Under the pieces are notes generated by a model, which saw only the letters and a program-made list of their open reading frames with translations, was not told where the DNA came from and ran no database searches. Shown here in pieces: positions 31,175 through 42,629 of a stretch of 64,000 bases of DNA. The first letter of the stretch is position 1, and the number at the start of each line of letters is the position of its first letter. The translations under genes were made by a program, and so were the position numbers. Source of the DNA: Gracilaria domingensis (lineage: Eukaryota > Rhodophyta > Florideophyceae > Gracilariales > Gracilariaceae); assembly GCA_022539475.1 (NCBI GenBank), contig VCMS01000375.1, positions 1 to 64,000 on the forward strand. The letters are read 5' to 3'.

Positions 31175-32223
31175 ACCCATGGAATGAGAACGATCAAGAT
31201 CAGCCTATCCAAAGTAAATAGCGGTTGTTTTTGTGCCCCTTCTTGTCAATTCAAATTACCCTAAGCAGCCCGGGACGATGATTCTAATGTCACGAAGTGC
31301 TGTCGTTTACTTCCCAGACTGCTCGAGGCGGATCTTGGGGTGATGTACTCACTTGTGCGAACGGTAAGCAGAGGGTACGGCTCGGCTCGCCGGAGAACAG
31401 ACAGCAATTGCTCAGCCCTTCATTGGCGCGTTGCACTCGCTGAGCGTAACACATTTGATGTCTAGGACACGAGGGAAGAGAAAGTGCAAACGGTTATTTT
31501 GCAAGGCGTAAGAGCGTCACGCCTCGCCTCAGCGGTCTCCGTCGGCGGAGAAGAACTTCTTCTTTGGGTGGCAGATGGGGTGTCAACCAGATGGATGAAT
31601 TTAGCGTGCGTTTGAGAAGCTGTGACGCCACAGAAAGGGACGAAAGCTGCGTTTTTGCAGCAATAGTTGCAAGTGTGCATACGTGACTCATGCATTCGTG
31701 GCCGCGTTGGATGAGCACCTGATGAGCACTTGATGGTGTATTGTGCGCAACGCTCCCGCGGCTGGGACAATGATGGCTTAGCCATTCAGGTCGATGAGAA
31801 CGACAACGGTGAATTGGGCGCCTCCAGCTTCCTGGAACAGAGGGACGCGTAACCAGGAGCTTTGCGGCGGATTTGAAGAATTGAATTCAAAGTTTTGGAG
31901 ATGTACACGTGCATCTGCTGGACGTTACCTAATTATAAATAAATTACATAGAGCTCGCACAAATTGTAACTTTGTTTAGGGACAGGCGCCGAAATTGCGT
32001 GCGAAACGGGGGGCGCGCGCGCGCTCCGCGCGCTGTGCGGCGACTTCTCCGCGTCGGGCAACGTCTCGTCGCCGCCGCCGCGCTGAGGCTGGCACGCGGT
32101 GAAGCGCGCCGTCAGCCAGGCCACGACAGGGCCACCTCCGGCCTGCTGCGCGCCGCTGGCCGCCACTTCAGACGCGCCGTCGCGGTGCCGCACGAGCTGA
32201 AGGGGGACGATTGGCGCCAATAA
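31175..32223. other. Gene-free region with a GC-rich block
   Basis: 31175-31970 has no supported gene. 31985-32215 is very GC-rich (GCGCGCGCGCGCTCCGCGCG and similar) and has open frames in several phases without recognisable domains. It ends at the TTAA-like target site of the next element. Confidence 0.4.
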
Positions 32224-33406
32224 CCCTTGTCGGGTACATGGAAGAGATCTCTTCCATGTGCACATTCCCTTGGAAGTGTACATGGAAGAGCTATTCCACT
32301 TGGAATAGGTGCTATTCCAAATGGAAGAGTAGCTCTTCCGTGAATACAGTTACATAAAAACAACAGAAAATAATGTTTTCTGTTGGCCGGCATGCCTTGC
32401 TGTACAGAAAGCTCCGATCTGACTACGACTTTGTGCAAGCTATCTTCTTGCTGGTGCCATTGCTCCAACGCCATTGTTAAAGTCGAACATTTAACTTCAA
32501 ATGAGCATTGAGATTAATGGCAAATGTATAAAGACACAAAATCATTCATTGCATATAGAGTTTCCTTTCTTAGAAATATCACGATTTAATCGAAACGAAT
32601 AAAGACGTTTTAAAAGAAACAAATACTCTGCGTTATAATGCAGTTCGTGAACTCCAAATAGTGTAGAATAGTTGGCTTTAGCTTTATGGAGGAGTTGATG
32701 AAAAATTTAGCAAAGAATGCAGATATAGAAAACAAGCATGTATCCACACTTTCGCAAACAATTAACTTCTAACGATCTGAAAATTGAGAGTTCATTCATA
32801 ACAAAATTATTTCTTGATTGTCCTGCCGCATTGTAACAAAATCTTTTCCCTTCAGAGTCACCTTAAGAGGGCTTTATTATGCTACAGAAGTATGTCTAAT
32901 TTGAAATCAAATTGTATTTTGTTAGTTAACGTTTTGTTCACCAGAATTATTCAGTCCAATTTGTATGCAGGGTGTTTCTATACATAACCTCTTTGCAATA
33001 CACAGCATTGATTATGAATCATTGTCTCTGCTCCCTAGTCAAAAGCTGACATTTTTCACCAGCCTAGTGCATAATAAAAACTGTTTCATTTTGAATCGAA
33101 AAAGTGCACAGCAATGCAAAACTTCTTATATTATGCACTGGAAGAGCACCTATTCCAGGTGGAATAGGTGCTATTCCAAAAAATTGGAATAGTTTTAGAC
33201 CGTTTTTGGAGTGTTTGGAGGCATCGCTTGTAGTCAATATATCTTTGCAAGTATATTACTGCTTAATATTATTAGCGGTGCAATCGAAAGAGGAAAGTAA
33301 TATCTATCAGTTTACAAAAAGTGAAAAAGAACTATTCAGAAAGCACCGAGCTGCGTGCCCAGAAGAAAGGTATATTTGTGCTATTCCATTTTCTGCCTGA
33401 CAAGGG
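32224..33406. mobile_element. piggyBac-like non-autonomous TIR element
   Basis: The left end CCCTTGTCGGG and the right end CCTGACAAGGG are inverted repeats matching at 10 of 11 bases. The right end is followed by TTAA; the left is preceded by ATAA, probably a mutated TTAA. CCC...GGG termini and TTAA target sites are characteristic of piggyBac elements. Both subterminal regions carry palindromic GGAATAGGTGCTATTCC motifs (near 32303 and 33157). The 1183-base interior is AT-rich and has no transposase frame. The same terminus occurs at 26307. Confidence 0.6.
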
Positions 33407-33410
33407 TTAA

Positions 33411-36262
33411 GGACGGGGGCGACTATGGCACATTTGAGTCGCGGCTGCACGTCATCCGAGCTCCGGGTTGGCTAATCCTTCAGCTCAGTAATTGATGCTT
33501 CGTCCGATCCCGTGTAGCCTCAAGACCTAACTGTACAAAGGAAAACCGACTCTCTCACATAAGCTCTGGGCTTGAGTTTGCAACTGCCCGCACGCGTCGA
33601 GCTGCTATCTGCCGTCACAAAAGTATATCTGTATCCTCGCCTAAATCAGAATCAGCTGTTTTCACTCTCGTAGTCAGTCAATGATGGCGTCCAGAATCTC
33701 CATTCGCGATACGAGAGCCAATGCAATCAAATTATAAATTCTGGGCACATCAGTCCCGCATCTCGGAAGAAGCGGAACATGGCAAATAAGTTGTTGGTAT
33801 TGCACCTCTCTTCCAATTCCTGTTCTTACCAATGAATCGCTCTAATTTTATTATCTTATATAATACCAGAGCAGAAAAAACAGAGTAAATTGAATTAAAC
33901 TAGCTCACATTCTTCAGCTTTCAATTGTGCGGCGTACTCGTCAACGGCAGCCGAGAAATCAACCTATATGTGGACGCCAGTTTGGGTGGATATAACGCGA
34001 GTGATGACAAACCGAACCGAACGCAGAAATGCCAGGGGGTACCAGTCGTAGGCGACAAATGTAATGCTCTTAGTAACGAAAAGCGAAAATAACGACGTAG
34101 AACCAGTGAAACTAACGTGACGTGAACAAGAGTAATCCACGATTCCGCAACAACAATGTCAAAAAAACGTCAAGGAACACAGACCCAGGCTCACGAAGAC
34201 CAACATGGGCTGAGACTGAAGCGCTCGAGATGCAGTTGTACAAGATGAGCCCAAGAAGAGCAGCAGAGACCGTCGCGGTAGGTTTGAACCATGTAACAGA
34301 AGACCAAACCGCTAGTAATGAAGGTAAGTACTCTATTATAGTTGGTAGCAGGGAGAAGCGGACGGCTTTGAAGAGTGATGGGTAATGGCAAACGATAACT
34401 ATAAATAAAATGTCAAAGTCTGGCCCCGGCTGAAAAGACGGTGAATCCGTCTTTGCAGTGGTTTATATAGAGAAATTTTGCGCTAAATATTCTTCACTTA
34501 TTTGTCGTGCAAAAGCCAGGGATGGACACGGCACGCAAAGGCGGTCCAAAACTTTTCTCTCGGAGGTGAGCATACCAAATAAAGCGCCTCTTCGGACTGG
34601 CACGGCTAAGCCGGTTGTAAGTCCGAGGCCAATCCTTCTCAAGCAATGTAGGGAGCTATGCGGCGAAGAGGACGCGTATAGCGGTAGAAAACAGACGACA
34701 CAAATCGGCAGTACCGTCACGTGCATAGCACGCAGTACCAACGAGTGTGGCGATGACACACGAAAGTGGTTATAGCCCACACGAGTGTATTAAGCCACAA
34801 ACGGTATCCAGCAGTACAGGAAGTTGTGCAACCTGTATAAATGAGTCAAAAATTAAAATAAACACAAACAAAGTCGATCAATGAAAGCGTTAGTGGTGTT
34901 AATGATGCCGCGAGGCAAATACCGAACTCGACACACGGTGGCGACTTCCGGCAACGAGGCTTTCACGCAGCAAGAGTGGTAAGTTAGAGCCGAACACTCG
35001 GTTGTTCCGTTTACTTCCCCAGCACTGGGTGCAGCTCTACCGAATTAGTGCTGAGGTAGATTGGCCAACTGTCAGTGTAATACAGCAGAGATGCTACAAA
35101 TATCTATTTTACATATCCCAATGAATGAGTGCAAACCTCCCACAGGTGTGTGACTCACCGGCTAGGCCGTGCATCTCATAAAACTAATTTCTATATTAAA
35201 TATATCCAAGAATGGGCTGATTTCACAAGTTATTCATACTGTGCGCTACCACCTCCTGGCATCGCCGTGCATATTATGAATCGCATCAGCGACCGAGTCC
35301 CGCAATCGCGTTGCACTACATTTCTTCCTCCTTAAGATGCGAGGCGCCCCCACGAGCGGTTTCAATTTCTCCTTTGGAATGCATTTAAGCTCGACGCCAT
35401 GACTGTGGAGCAAACACGATCCGGTAATCGGCGCAAGATGCATCTCATAATGAGCACTAACCCATTTGGGTGACGCGGCGCACACTATGAATGGCACCAC
35501 CATTTTTTTGGTTAATTTTTGGAAGAAGTTTGAGGAACCTCTGCGGGTAGATGTGGGAATTGGCTCTCGGATACGAGCGGTTGGTGGACTTCGTAGTCGA
35601 CGTGTATTGTAGATATTCAAGGTGTACCCGCCGGGGTTGTGCACAGGAACCCTGACACTGAGTTATACACGTCTTCGAACCTCGAGAGATACACACCACA
35701 ACTGTAGTTAGTAATAGCTTAATTCTTGGTAGATTCCTATATAGGCTCGGGCCGTCTCGCCCTGGAGCCCACCAAGTAAACTCACCTGAGTCGCGTCCTA
35801 TCTCCCAGGACCGGGCTATAGATATTGTTGCCTACGTAGGTTCACTACTCCTCGCGGAGGGTAACCACGACTGGTCTCGACATATCTACCCCTCAGGGTC
35901 CTTAAGGAAGCCTACGTTTGCACCTACTGTTGGTTTCTTGCTATTGTTCCGATATTGGCTAACGTCGAGCGTCTTGGCCAAGGAGTGGCGTCGCTCTGGA
36001 CACTATCGCCTGGTTTAGGTACCGCTTCCGCCCCCGAAAGGGAAGGTCGGGAATTCCTGAAGCCAGGGCCAAATCCATCATGAATGGGAACATTGTAAAC
36101 AGACCGCAGTTGCGCAGGCGCGACGGAAGCGCCAACAACAGACATAGGTAGGGAACGATTCCAAGTTTCATTCGGTGCCAATCGAGACATTAGACCGACA
36201 CGTCAAAAACGACAAACTCGACTTCGAGACTTCCGGAACACCAAACTGGGTAACGTCTGTGG
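33411..36262. other. Gene-poor region before the right inverted-repeat arm
   Basis: No supported gene in 2.85 kb. Short frames (for example 34122-34385 and 34458-34775) show no recognised domains. The segment 35730-36180 is GC-richer and may be decayed repeat DNA. The sharp change to arm sequence is at about 36263. Confidence 0.4.
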
Positions 36263-36721
36263 TCTGCAAAGTGGAATATAGTCTGTTCGCTTTGGAAACT
36301 AAGCTAGTTCTGGGGCTATTTGGTGCGCGCGAGCGGGTAGCAGAGGCTGGCACTCAAAAAATTAAGAAATTTTGGAATATTAAATTCCATTTCGCGCAGT
36401 TTAGTTCTTGGGTCCCCTAGTTTTTGTAGAGGTTCTACTTCGCCGCACCACCCCATTCACTCTTTTCCGCGACCCTCTCTCAAAACTGCACTCGTGCTAG
36501 TTTGCCTTTCCATTTTCTCCCATGTTGCAATGCCAATCCCAACTCATCCCACCTCAATCATCCCATCGCTTCTTCCCAGTCCACACCACCCCCGCTATTT
36601 ACCCATTTCTCGCCCATCACGCGTTCGCATCCTCTCTCTCCGTCTCCGCAAACGTCATTTTGTAGAAGTCAGGTGTACAACCCTCCCCCTTCTCGTATAC
36701 CCGCCTCGCCCCAAAACGGCT

Positions 36722-37651
36722 TCAAATCCCTCCCATCCTTCTCTCCTCCTGTCCCCTCAGAATCCCCTTCGCAGTCCGCGCTACCTCCGCCGCACTACTA
36801 AACCCAGTCACCACCGGAGCTCCGACTCCCTCCCGCCGCACCTCCTCCACCACCTTCTTCATCTCCTTACGCCTCTTCTTCAGACGGCTCTTCCCATTCC
36901 CAACCCCACCACCCTTTGTCTTCGGTGTCACAGGAGACCCCTTCTGCACCGCCACCCTTCCCACACTTCCCTTCTCCCTCTTTCCGTCCACACGTCCTTT
37001 CACCGTCTCCTCTTCCACCAATCTTTGCCTCTTGCCCAGCTCCTTCACCTCCTTCTCCAGCACGTCCAACCTCTCGTTCAGAACCCTATTCTCCTCCCGC
37101 AACTCTCCAACCTCCCTTCCCGCACACTCCACTATCCCATACACATGATTTCTCATCTCCACTCCCAATACCGACAACGAATTCCGCAGGCTCGAAATCG
37201 CCTCAACCGAAACACCACTACCACCCGCACTCAGCACCACACCGCCCATTTCCGTTACAATCTCCACAATTCCATCGTCCAGTTGCTCCTTCATCACCAA
37301 CCCCAACATCCCCACTCTCGCCTTCATCTCCCCCACAAACCGCATCTCCCTGTCACCCTCTCCGCCCCCACTCTCTATCTGGTCTCCAACCTCTAACTGA
37401 CTCAGATGCCCCGCACCCCTTCTCTCCATTGCGACCCCCTCCACCTCCAATTCTACCCCCTTCTCGACCTCATCACCATCCCCTCTCCTCGCCTCACACT
37501 CCTTTCCTTCATCGGCCACTTCCTTCTTCTGCAACATCCGACCAGCCGCCGTAATCACGTCCTCTTCCCGCTTTGGTGACGGCGTCTGCGGTACCTCCTC
37601 CCCCTCCAACAGCGCCAACAGCTCCTCATCCTTCACGTATCCGTTCGACAT
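36722..37651 (-). CDS. Glu/Lys/Gly-rich coiled-coil protein, right copy
   Basis: Mirror of the gene at 3806-4735, with the same length and about 95 percent identical residues. The coiled coil GELREENRVLNERLDVLEKE, the SPVTP motif and the basic KSRLKKRRKEMKK run are all conserved, so both copies have stayed open. The ATG at 37651 is chosen to match the left copy; the frame is open to 37747. Function unknown. Confidence 0.6.
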   Translation of the reverse strand: MSNGYVKDEELLALLEGEEVPQTPSPKREEDVITAAGRMLQKKEVADEGKECEARRGDGDEVEKGVELEVEGVAMERRGAGHLSQLEVGDQIESGGGEGDREMRFVGEMKARVGMLGLVMKEQLDDGIVEIVTEMGGVVLSAGGSGVSVEAISSLRNSLSVLGVEMRNHVYGIVECAGREVGELREENRVLNERLDVLEKEVKELGKRQRLVEEETVKGRVDGKREKGSVGRVAVQKGSPVTPKTKGGGVGNGKSRLKKRRKEMKKVVEEVRREGVGAPVVTGFSSAAEVARTAKGILRGQEERRMGGI

Positions 37652-37894
37652 CTTCAGAAGAAGAAGTAGTAGTTGGATCGAGGTTTCCGCTGCGATACAG
37701 TGCAATCGAGCTAAACGGTGCTGTCCAACCCCACTGTCCAACCACACGGGCTATATCCAGCACCATGATTGTCCCTGTTTCCCTCATCCCATTTCCCGCC
37801 AAAACATCTACTGTACACCTCCGCACCTTCCACTATTTAAGCGCCATCTCTCTGTCCCCTCTTCACATAGTCCCCACCCACCTCGCCTCGACCG

Positions 37895-38230
37895 GCGATA
37901 TTTTTCTCTTCCACCATAACCTCATTCGATGGTTATAGCAAAACAGGAAGATATTGCCAGTGGAGGCAAGCTAGGGACTAGTGATTGTACTTAGAGTTGC
38001 TCACCCTCTGTCTCGACTGGGGGCATGTTCTTCTTCCGTCACATCCTTTGTGGGTTGTGACAAAAAAAGAATATGTCACCACTCGACACCGGATGGGTAA
38101 CAATGGTAGCACGTAGAGTAGTTCATCCTCCCTCTCAGCGTCCACTGGAGCTATATTTATGTTCTTTCACATCCTTTCCCGGTTGTGATACAAGAGAAAT
38201 ACATCTCCAATGGAGACGGAGAATATAGTC
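37895..38230. repeat. Diverged tandem hairpin units (right arm)
   Basis: Mirror of 3225-3590: three imperfect palindromic units with the same AGGATGTGA-like and TATCTTCC words. The order and spacing are the same as in the left arm. Confidence 0.5.
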
Positions 38231-38284
38231 GTGATAACACGTAAAGGTAACAATGTAATAAACAATAAATTTATGCTACTATCT

Positions 38285-38602
38285 CTAACCAACCTTTCGA
38301 AAACCAGCTATGACATGAGCTGGGTTACTCGAGCCAAAGATGGCAGATCCTGCAACTGAAATGTTTGCACCGGCCTTCACTACTGCTTTCACAGTACTCA
38401 GTCCAATACCTCCATCCACCTGTATCCCTATTCTTGGGTACAACTCCCTTGCATGTCGCACCTTATCAAGAACACCCTCCATAAACGCCTGTCCTCCAAA
38501 CCCTGGCTCCACCGTCATCAACAATAACATGTCTACAACTCCTTCCTTCATAAGTGCTTCTACGACCTTTATAGACGTATTCGGGCGCAATCCAACTCCA
38601 TC
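38285..38602 (-). pseudogene. rpe: Ribulose-phosphate 3-epimerase, C-terminal fragment (right copy)
   Basis: Encodes the same peptide as 2855-3172, including MTVEPGFGGQAFM and the AGANISVAGSAIF phosphate-binding end, with no amino-acid change. The N-terminal half is missing. The perfect protein conservation of a fragment suggests either a very recent duplication, gene conversion, or use as an exon of a longer transcript. Confidence 0.85.
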
Positions 38603-39002
38603 CTTTTAATTATGGCAATCCAAGTGAAGCTATAGAACCCGTTCACGTCATTTATGAAGCCAAAATGGCTCCTTTCATCCTGTATTCAAGCTCCCCGTAA
38701 CTCGTACTTTACAACTACTTTACAACTCAGGTTCGAAATCAGTTTCATTCATTGCACACTTTCTACTCTTCCACCTACCTTTCATAAAACATCATCACAC
38801 TTTGTGGCTTGTCGTCTCATACAAGCCCTATCATTCATTCAGTACAATCACATATCATACATTTCGCTCACTTTCACAAAGTGAACCATGTTCCCGTTCT
38901 GCGCTTCCCAACCGCTTTTACTTAAGTATCACTCTTTACCCCAGCAGTTCTCCGCCCCATCTTCCATTTCTATCGTCACACAAAAACATTCGAACACTTG
39001 CA

Positions 39003-39905
39003 ATGAACTCCCAGTCCGACATGCCTCCCACTCCGCCTCCGAGTCCCAGATACTCTGACGTCCCTCAGGCCTCATCTCCCGCCCGAAGGACTCGGGCCGT
39101 TATTGTTGGAAGGGGGCGTATATGTACCATGCTGGCGAACGAAGAAGATACGGTCATTTCCGCACACGAATTCTGCAGCATGGCTGCTACCTCTCATCTT
39201 TCTGATGTACCGATACTAGTTTGTGGAAGAACGAACACCCTGGAGACCGTAATTCAGGCTTGCCCTTATTCGCTCAGAGAGAATCTCGTTTTCTTCCAGA
39301 ATGGAGACATCATACCATTGCTTTCGAAGCTCGGTGTGGACAAATGTTCAAAAGTTGTCCTATACGTTGGTGTCCCCTCAAGAAACGCAGCTCCGCAAAA
39401 TGGTGTCACTCCTCAAAGTCCGGATGGTCTCAGTGTCGCAACAGGAAAGTGGGCCTCCAACGTTGCAGACAGGTTTAGGTCTATGGGTCTCACTTGCGGG
39501 GTTGTCGACGAAGACACATTTCTCGTAAGCTATTATGAGAAGCTCGTGTGGCTATCAGCGTTCAACATCGTCGGGGCCTCAAGAGGTTTCATTCCTATGG
39601 ACGTAGTCGCTACGGAGTGCAGTACGGTTGTGCTCACAATAATGAAAGAGCTGTTGAAGATAGTTCCGCTTAAGACAGGTACTACTTTCAACCTGGAAGA
39701 GACCGTTGGGCGACTTCTTGCATATGGGAAAACTCTCGTTGGCTTCCCTACTTCTTTCTCCGACTTTCAGTTTAGGAACGCGTACTTCTACGACTTTTCC
39801 CGCCAAGAAAGAAACATCGTAGGCGGTGACCCCGCTCCTTTTCATACAAACTACGTCAACGTTGTTAAGGAAAAGTTATCCCCCTCCCCATTCCCCCAGC
39901 TTTGA
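39003..39905 (+). CDS. ApbA/PanE-like NAD(P)-binding protein, right copy
   Basis: 300 residues from the ATG at 39003, the equivalent of the left-copy start. The third glycine of the Rossmann GxGxxG loop is cysteine here (GRGRIC instead of GRGRIG). That would be expected to hinder dinucleotide binding and may mark this copy as the weaker one. The last residues (SPFPQL) differ from the left copy through a small indel. The rest, including the C-terminal KLVWLSAFNIVGA helix, is conserved. It points toward the HAD gene in the same orientation, 0.5 kb upstream of it. Confidence 0.68.
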   Translation: MNSQSDMPPTPPPSPRYSDVPQASSPARRTRAVIVGRGRICTMLANEEDTVISAHEFCSMAATSHLSDVPILVCGRTNTLETVIQACPYSLRENLVFFQNGDIIPLLSKLGVDKCSKVVLYVGVPSRNAAPQNGVTPQSPDGLSVATGKWASNVADRFRSMGLTCGVVDEDTFLVSYYEKLVWLSAFNIVGASRGFIPMDVVATECSTVVLTIMKELLKIVPLKTGTTFNLEETVGRLLAYGKTLVGFPTSFSDFQFRNAYFYDFSRQERNIVGGDPAPFHTNYVNVVKEKLSPSPFPQL

Positions 39906-40442
39906 GGTTAGAACACATGACTTTTCGGTGTTGTAAACCTTTTAGAGATAGTTAAACATAAAAGTTACTTTATCGAAATGACCTGTTCCTATTACATTAC
40001 TTATATTGTTCGTCCTTCTGTGGTTCAAATATGCCCCTTTAAATCCTACATCCGTTATCACTAATACTTCGCTAAGATTTTGCTAGATAGAAAATGGTCA
40101 TTCCATATCATTAAAGTGCACGATACTAGTAACGAAACAAGTACAAAAATTGTGATATTTCTGAAGAACTAAGCGTTTGCATTACTTCGGGCACCCGTAT
40201 AAAGTAAGGTAAACCTTTTATGGGTTTCAACCCGTAATGGAGGTTGTTTTACTCTTCTTGATTTCTAAGCTCATGTTAAAGATATTTACTGTTTTCTTTA
40301 CCCACTTGAACCCGTACATATAATTTATGACTAAATCATCCTTTCTTTACTTCAAATCGATGCAAAAACTTCTCCTCCTAGTAACGTTTTAAAACAGTAC
40401 TACAATACCCGTATATGGTCGTTCTTAGACTCTTTTTATACT
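39906..40442. other. AT-rich spacer in the right arm
   Basis: Mirror of 1046-1533, with no gene. It contains the upstream region of the HAD-like gene, ending in TTTTTATACTATG, so the start codon directly follows a TATA-like string. Confidence 0.5.
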
Positions 40443-41405
40443 ATGAAACACCTTGTGAACATCAATCACATCCTTCTCATTCGTATACCCACACCCATTT
40501 GCAAAACGAACCCTTTCGAAAGCTTTCAAAACATGTATAACTCAGAAGTTAGAGCCCAAGAAGTAACTCCTCAGCAGCTGGCTAACGAAATATTCGAAAA
40601 TGGCTACGACGTGATTAGTGATGTTGACGGTACTCTGAAAAGAGCTGGGGAGAACATTCCTGCCGAAGCAGTCAAATGCATGAAGTACATCAACGCACTC
40701 GTTGGTTTCGGAATTGCTACTGGGCGAGATATAGAGGATGCCGAGAGTTTCATGGAGCACCTGGGTGGCTACACTTTTGGCATCTCTGGAAACCAAGGCG
40801 CACGGGTGAGATTATCCAATGGTACCGAAATTGATCAAGACCTTGACAGGGAAGGCTACGAAAGATGTGCAGCCGAACTTGAGAGACTTGCACTCTCCTT
40901 AAATGAATCGCACGGACTTCGCGAAGAGCGTCAACAAGCAGTGGTGAGCACTAGAAAAGACAGTGGACTGCCTAACTTCACGTACAATGAACTGTCGAAG
41001 TGGAAAACAGAAGTTAACTCCGGTATTTCAAAAGTGTTGACATCCTTTCCGAACCTGGTTGCGTACCCTCAAGATGAAAACTGTGACATAGGGGACATTC
41101 GTTTCACGAAAAATAGTGGGGCACTAGCCTTGGTTGAAAACGACCCCCAGTTCGACACACATTTAATCGTTGCTTTCGGGAATGCTTCGAATGATGGCCC
41201 TCTATATGAAATGGCAACCCTGGCAGTTCATGTGAAGGGAGAAGACCATCCAGCAGCGGTAACATATCTTGTTGATGGGGTGGAGGACGTGCATGAGACC
41301 ATCAGAAGGGTGGCAGAACTGTACGGGTACAGAAAATGCAAGTGTCAATGGTTCAGAAATGCTCTTGGAATTTGTTTCAAGTGCTACGATGCCTGTAATA
41401 CTTAG
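40443..41405 (+). CDS. HAD superfamily (Cof/IIB-like) phosphatase-like protein, right copy
   Basis: 320 residues from the ATG at 40443, five residues longer at the N-terminus than the left copy because the left copy has ACG here. ISDVDGTLKR, GFGIATGRD and FGNASNDGPLYEMA are conserved, including the Asn in motif IV, so that change predates the duplication. The C-terminus after VAELYG differs from the left copy by frame. It is convergent with the HAD paralogue at 41458, whose stop lies about 50 bases away. Confidence 0.8.
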   Translation: MKHLVNINHILLIRIPTPICKTNPFESFQNMYNSEVRAQEVTPQQLANEIFENGYDVISDVDGTLKRAGENIPAEAVKCMKYINALVGFGIATGRDIEDAESFMEHLGGYTFGISGNQGARVRLSNGTEIDQDLDREGYERCAAELERLALSLNESHGLREERQQAVVSTRKDSGLPNFTYNELSKWKTEVNSGISKVLTSFPNLVAYPQDENCDIGDIRFTKNSGALALVENDPQFDTHLIVAFGNASNDGPLYEMATLAVHVKGEDHPAAVTYLVDGVEDVHETIRRVAELYGYRKCKCQWFRNALGICFKCYDACNT

Positions 41406-41457
41406 CTATGATATGAGATCTCAGTAATAAAAGTGTCGTATATATCTCAATACCCTT

Positions 41458-42375
41458 TTATGAATCATGGTGGTTTTTATCGTGCTGCTTTTCCTCGTAG
41501 CCGTACAACAGAGCCACCAACATAATTGTCGAATGTACATCCTCCACGCTTTCGAACAGGTTGTGTAGTCCACCCGGGATACAATCTTCTTTGACGTGAA
41601 CGCCGTACACGCCTACCTCATGCAAAGGCCCGTCGCGCAAAGCACTTCCGAACGTCACGACGTCATCCGTATCAATAAATCTCGGTTCATTATCCACAAG
41701 ATTTTCTCCTCCGCTTCCTTTTGTGTATCGCTTGTCCACAATTTCGCAACTTTTATCGCCGGGATAGATAACAAACGCATCCATCTTCTGCAACAGGTCC
41801 CCAATAGCAGAATCCACTTCTTCTTTCCACTGCCACAGTTTGTTGTACACGAAATTGGGAAGGCCACTATCACTTCTGGTCTCCACGAACCCCTTGTCAT
41901 CATCATTCACAATACCATGCCTCCTATTCAAATCCCTTGCCAGGAACAGTAGTCCGTCAACAGTGTGGTCAAGGGTGTGATCATTGAATGCACCCTTAAT
42001 TTCCCTCTCGTCAGAGAAACGCAGGAAAGCTCCATGATTCGCCGAGGCACCAAACTTATAGTCTCCGAGTCCTTCCATTTTCCCCTCCACGTCGCCCACA
42101 TCACCCCCTGTGACAAGTCCGAAACCAACACGTTCGTCAATGAACTTCATACACTTCACAACTTCTTCTGGAATTGACTCTCCTTCTCTTCTCAACGTTC
42201 CATCAACGAACTTAATATACCGTAACCATTGGCATATATGAACTTAGACAAGGTATTTGGTGAAATTTCCGCCAAGTCTCTCTGTTCCTCTGCAATTTTC
42301 CTGATACAGTCACCATACTGCCACAAGTACCGCATAGACAGGAACTGTATAGACTTCTCAGTTTCATACTTCTCT
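41458..42375 (-). pseudogene. HAD phosphatase-like paralogue, N-terminal frame broken
   Basis: From 42195 down to 41458 the frame encodes a protein about 40 percent similar to the arm HAD proteins (VVKCMKFIDERVGFGLVTGGD, SGLPNFVYNKLWQWKEEVDS, VEDVHSTIMLVALLYGY). The upstream part, RDLAEISPNTLSKFIYANGYG, is in another frame and runs back to about 42375, and the break falls at the catalytic DVDGT region, which reads FVDGT. Motif IV reads FGSALRDG, so metal-binding residues are also lost. It is probably a decayed paralogue, although an intron at the break cannot be excluded. It faces the right-arm HAD gene tail to tail. Confidence 0.65.
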
Positions 42376-42629
42376 TAAAAGCAACCTTAAGTGCAGTTTC
42401 AGAAATGTTAGGACGGTACATGTTCAATTGCGAATTGACTGGTGCCACCAATGATGTTAACGATACCGAGCATTTGGCATGTTGCAATTAGACGCAACTG
42501 GACCAAAGACGTTGACATTTGTTCAATTACCAGCCTGCCGCACCTTTTCTATGTTCATATGTATAGCCTTGTAATAGTATACTACTCTTAATACTCGCAG
42601 ACACACATAATTTACTAATCATCTCATTC

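Larger units (their letters stand above)
36263..41460. repeat. Right arm of the large (outer) inverted repeat
   Basis: Inverted copy of 1-5163. The inner edge begins at TCTGCAAAGTGGAATAT; the outer edge lies at about 41460, next to a diverged HAD paralogue that is not seen in the left arm within this window. Single-copy DNA flanks the inner edges of both arms, and the arms differ by scattered substitutions and small indels. Confidence 0.93.

Noticed and set aside
31985-32215. GC-rich block as a bacterial contaminant gene
   Set aside because: Too short, with several open frames and no recognisable protein; it is directly continuous with the TIR element flank.
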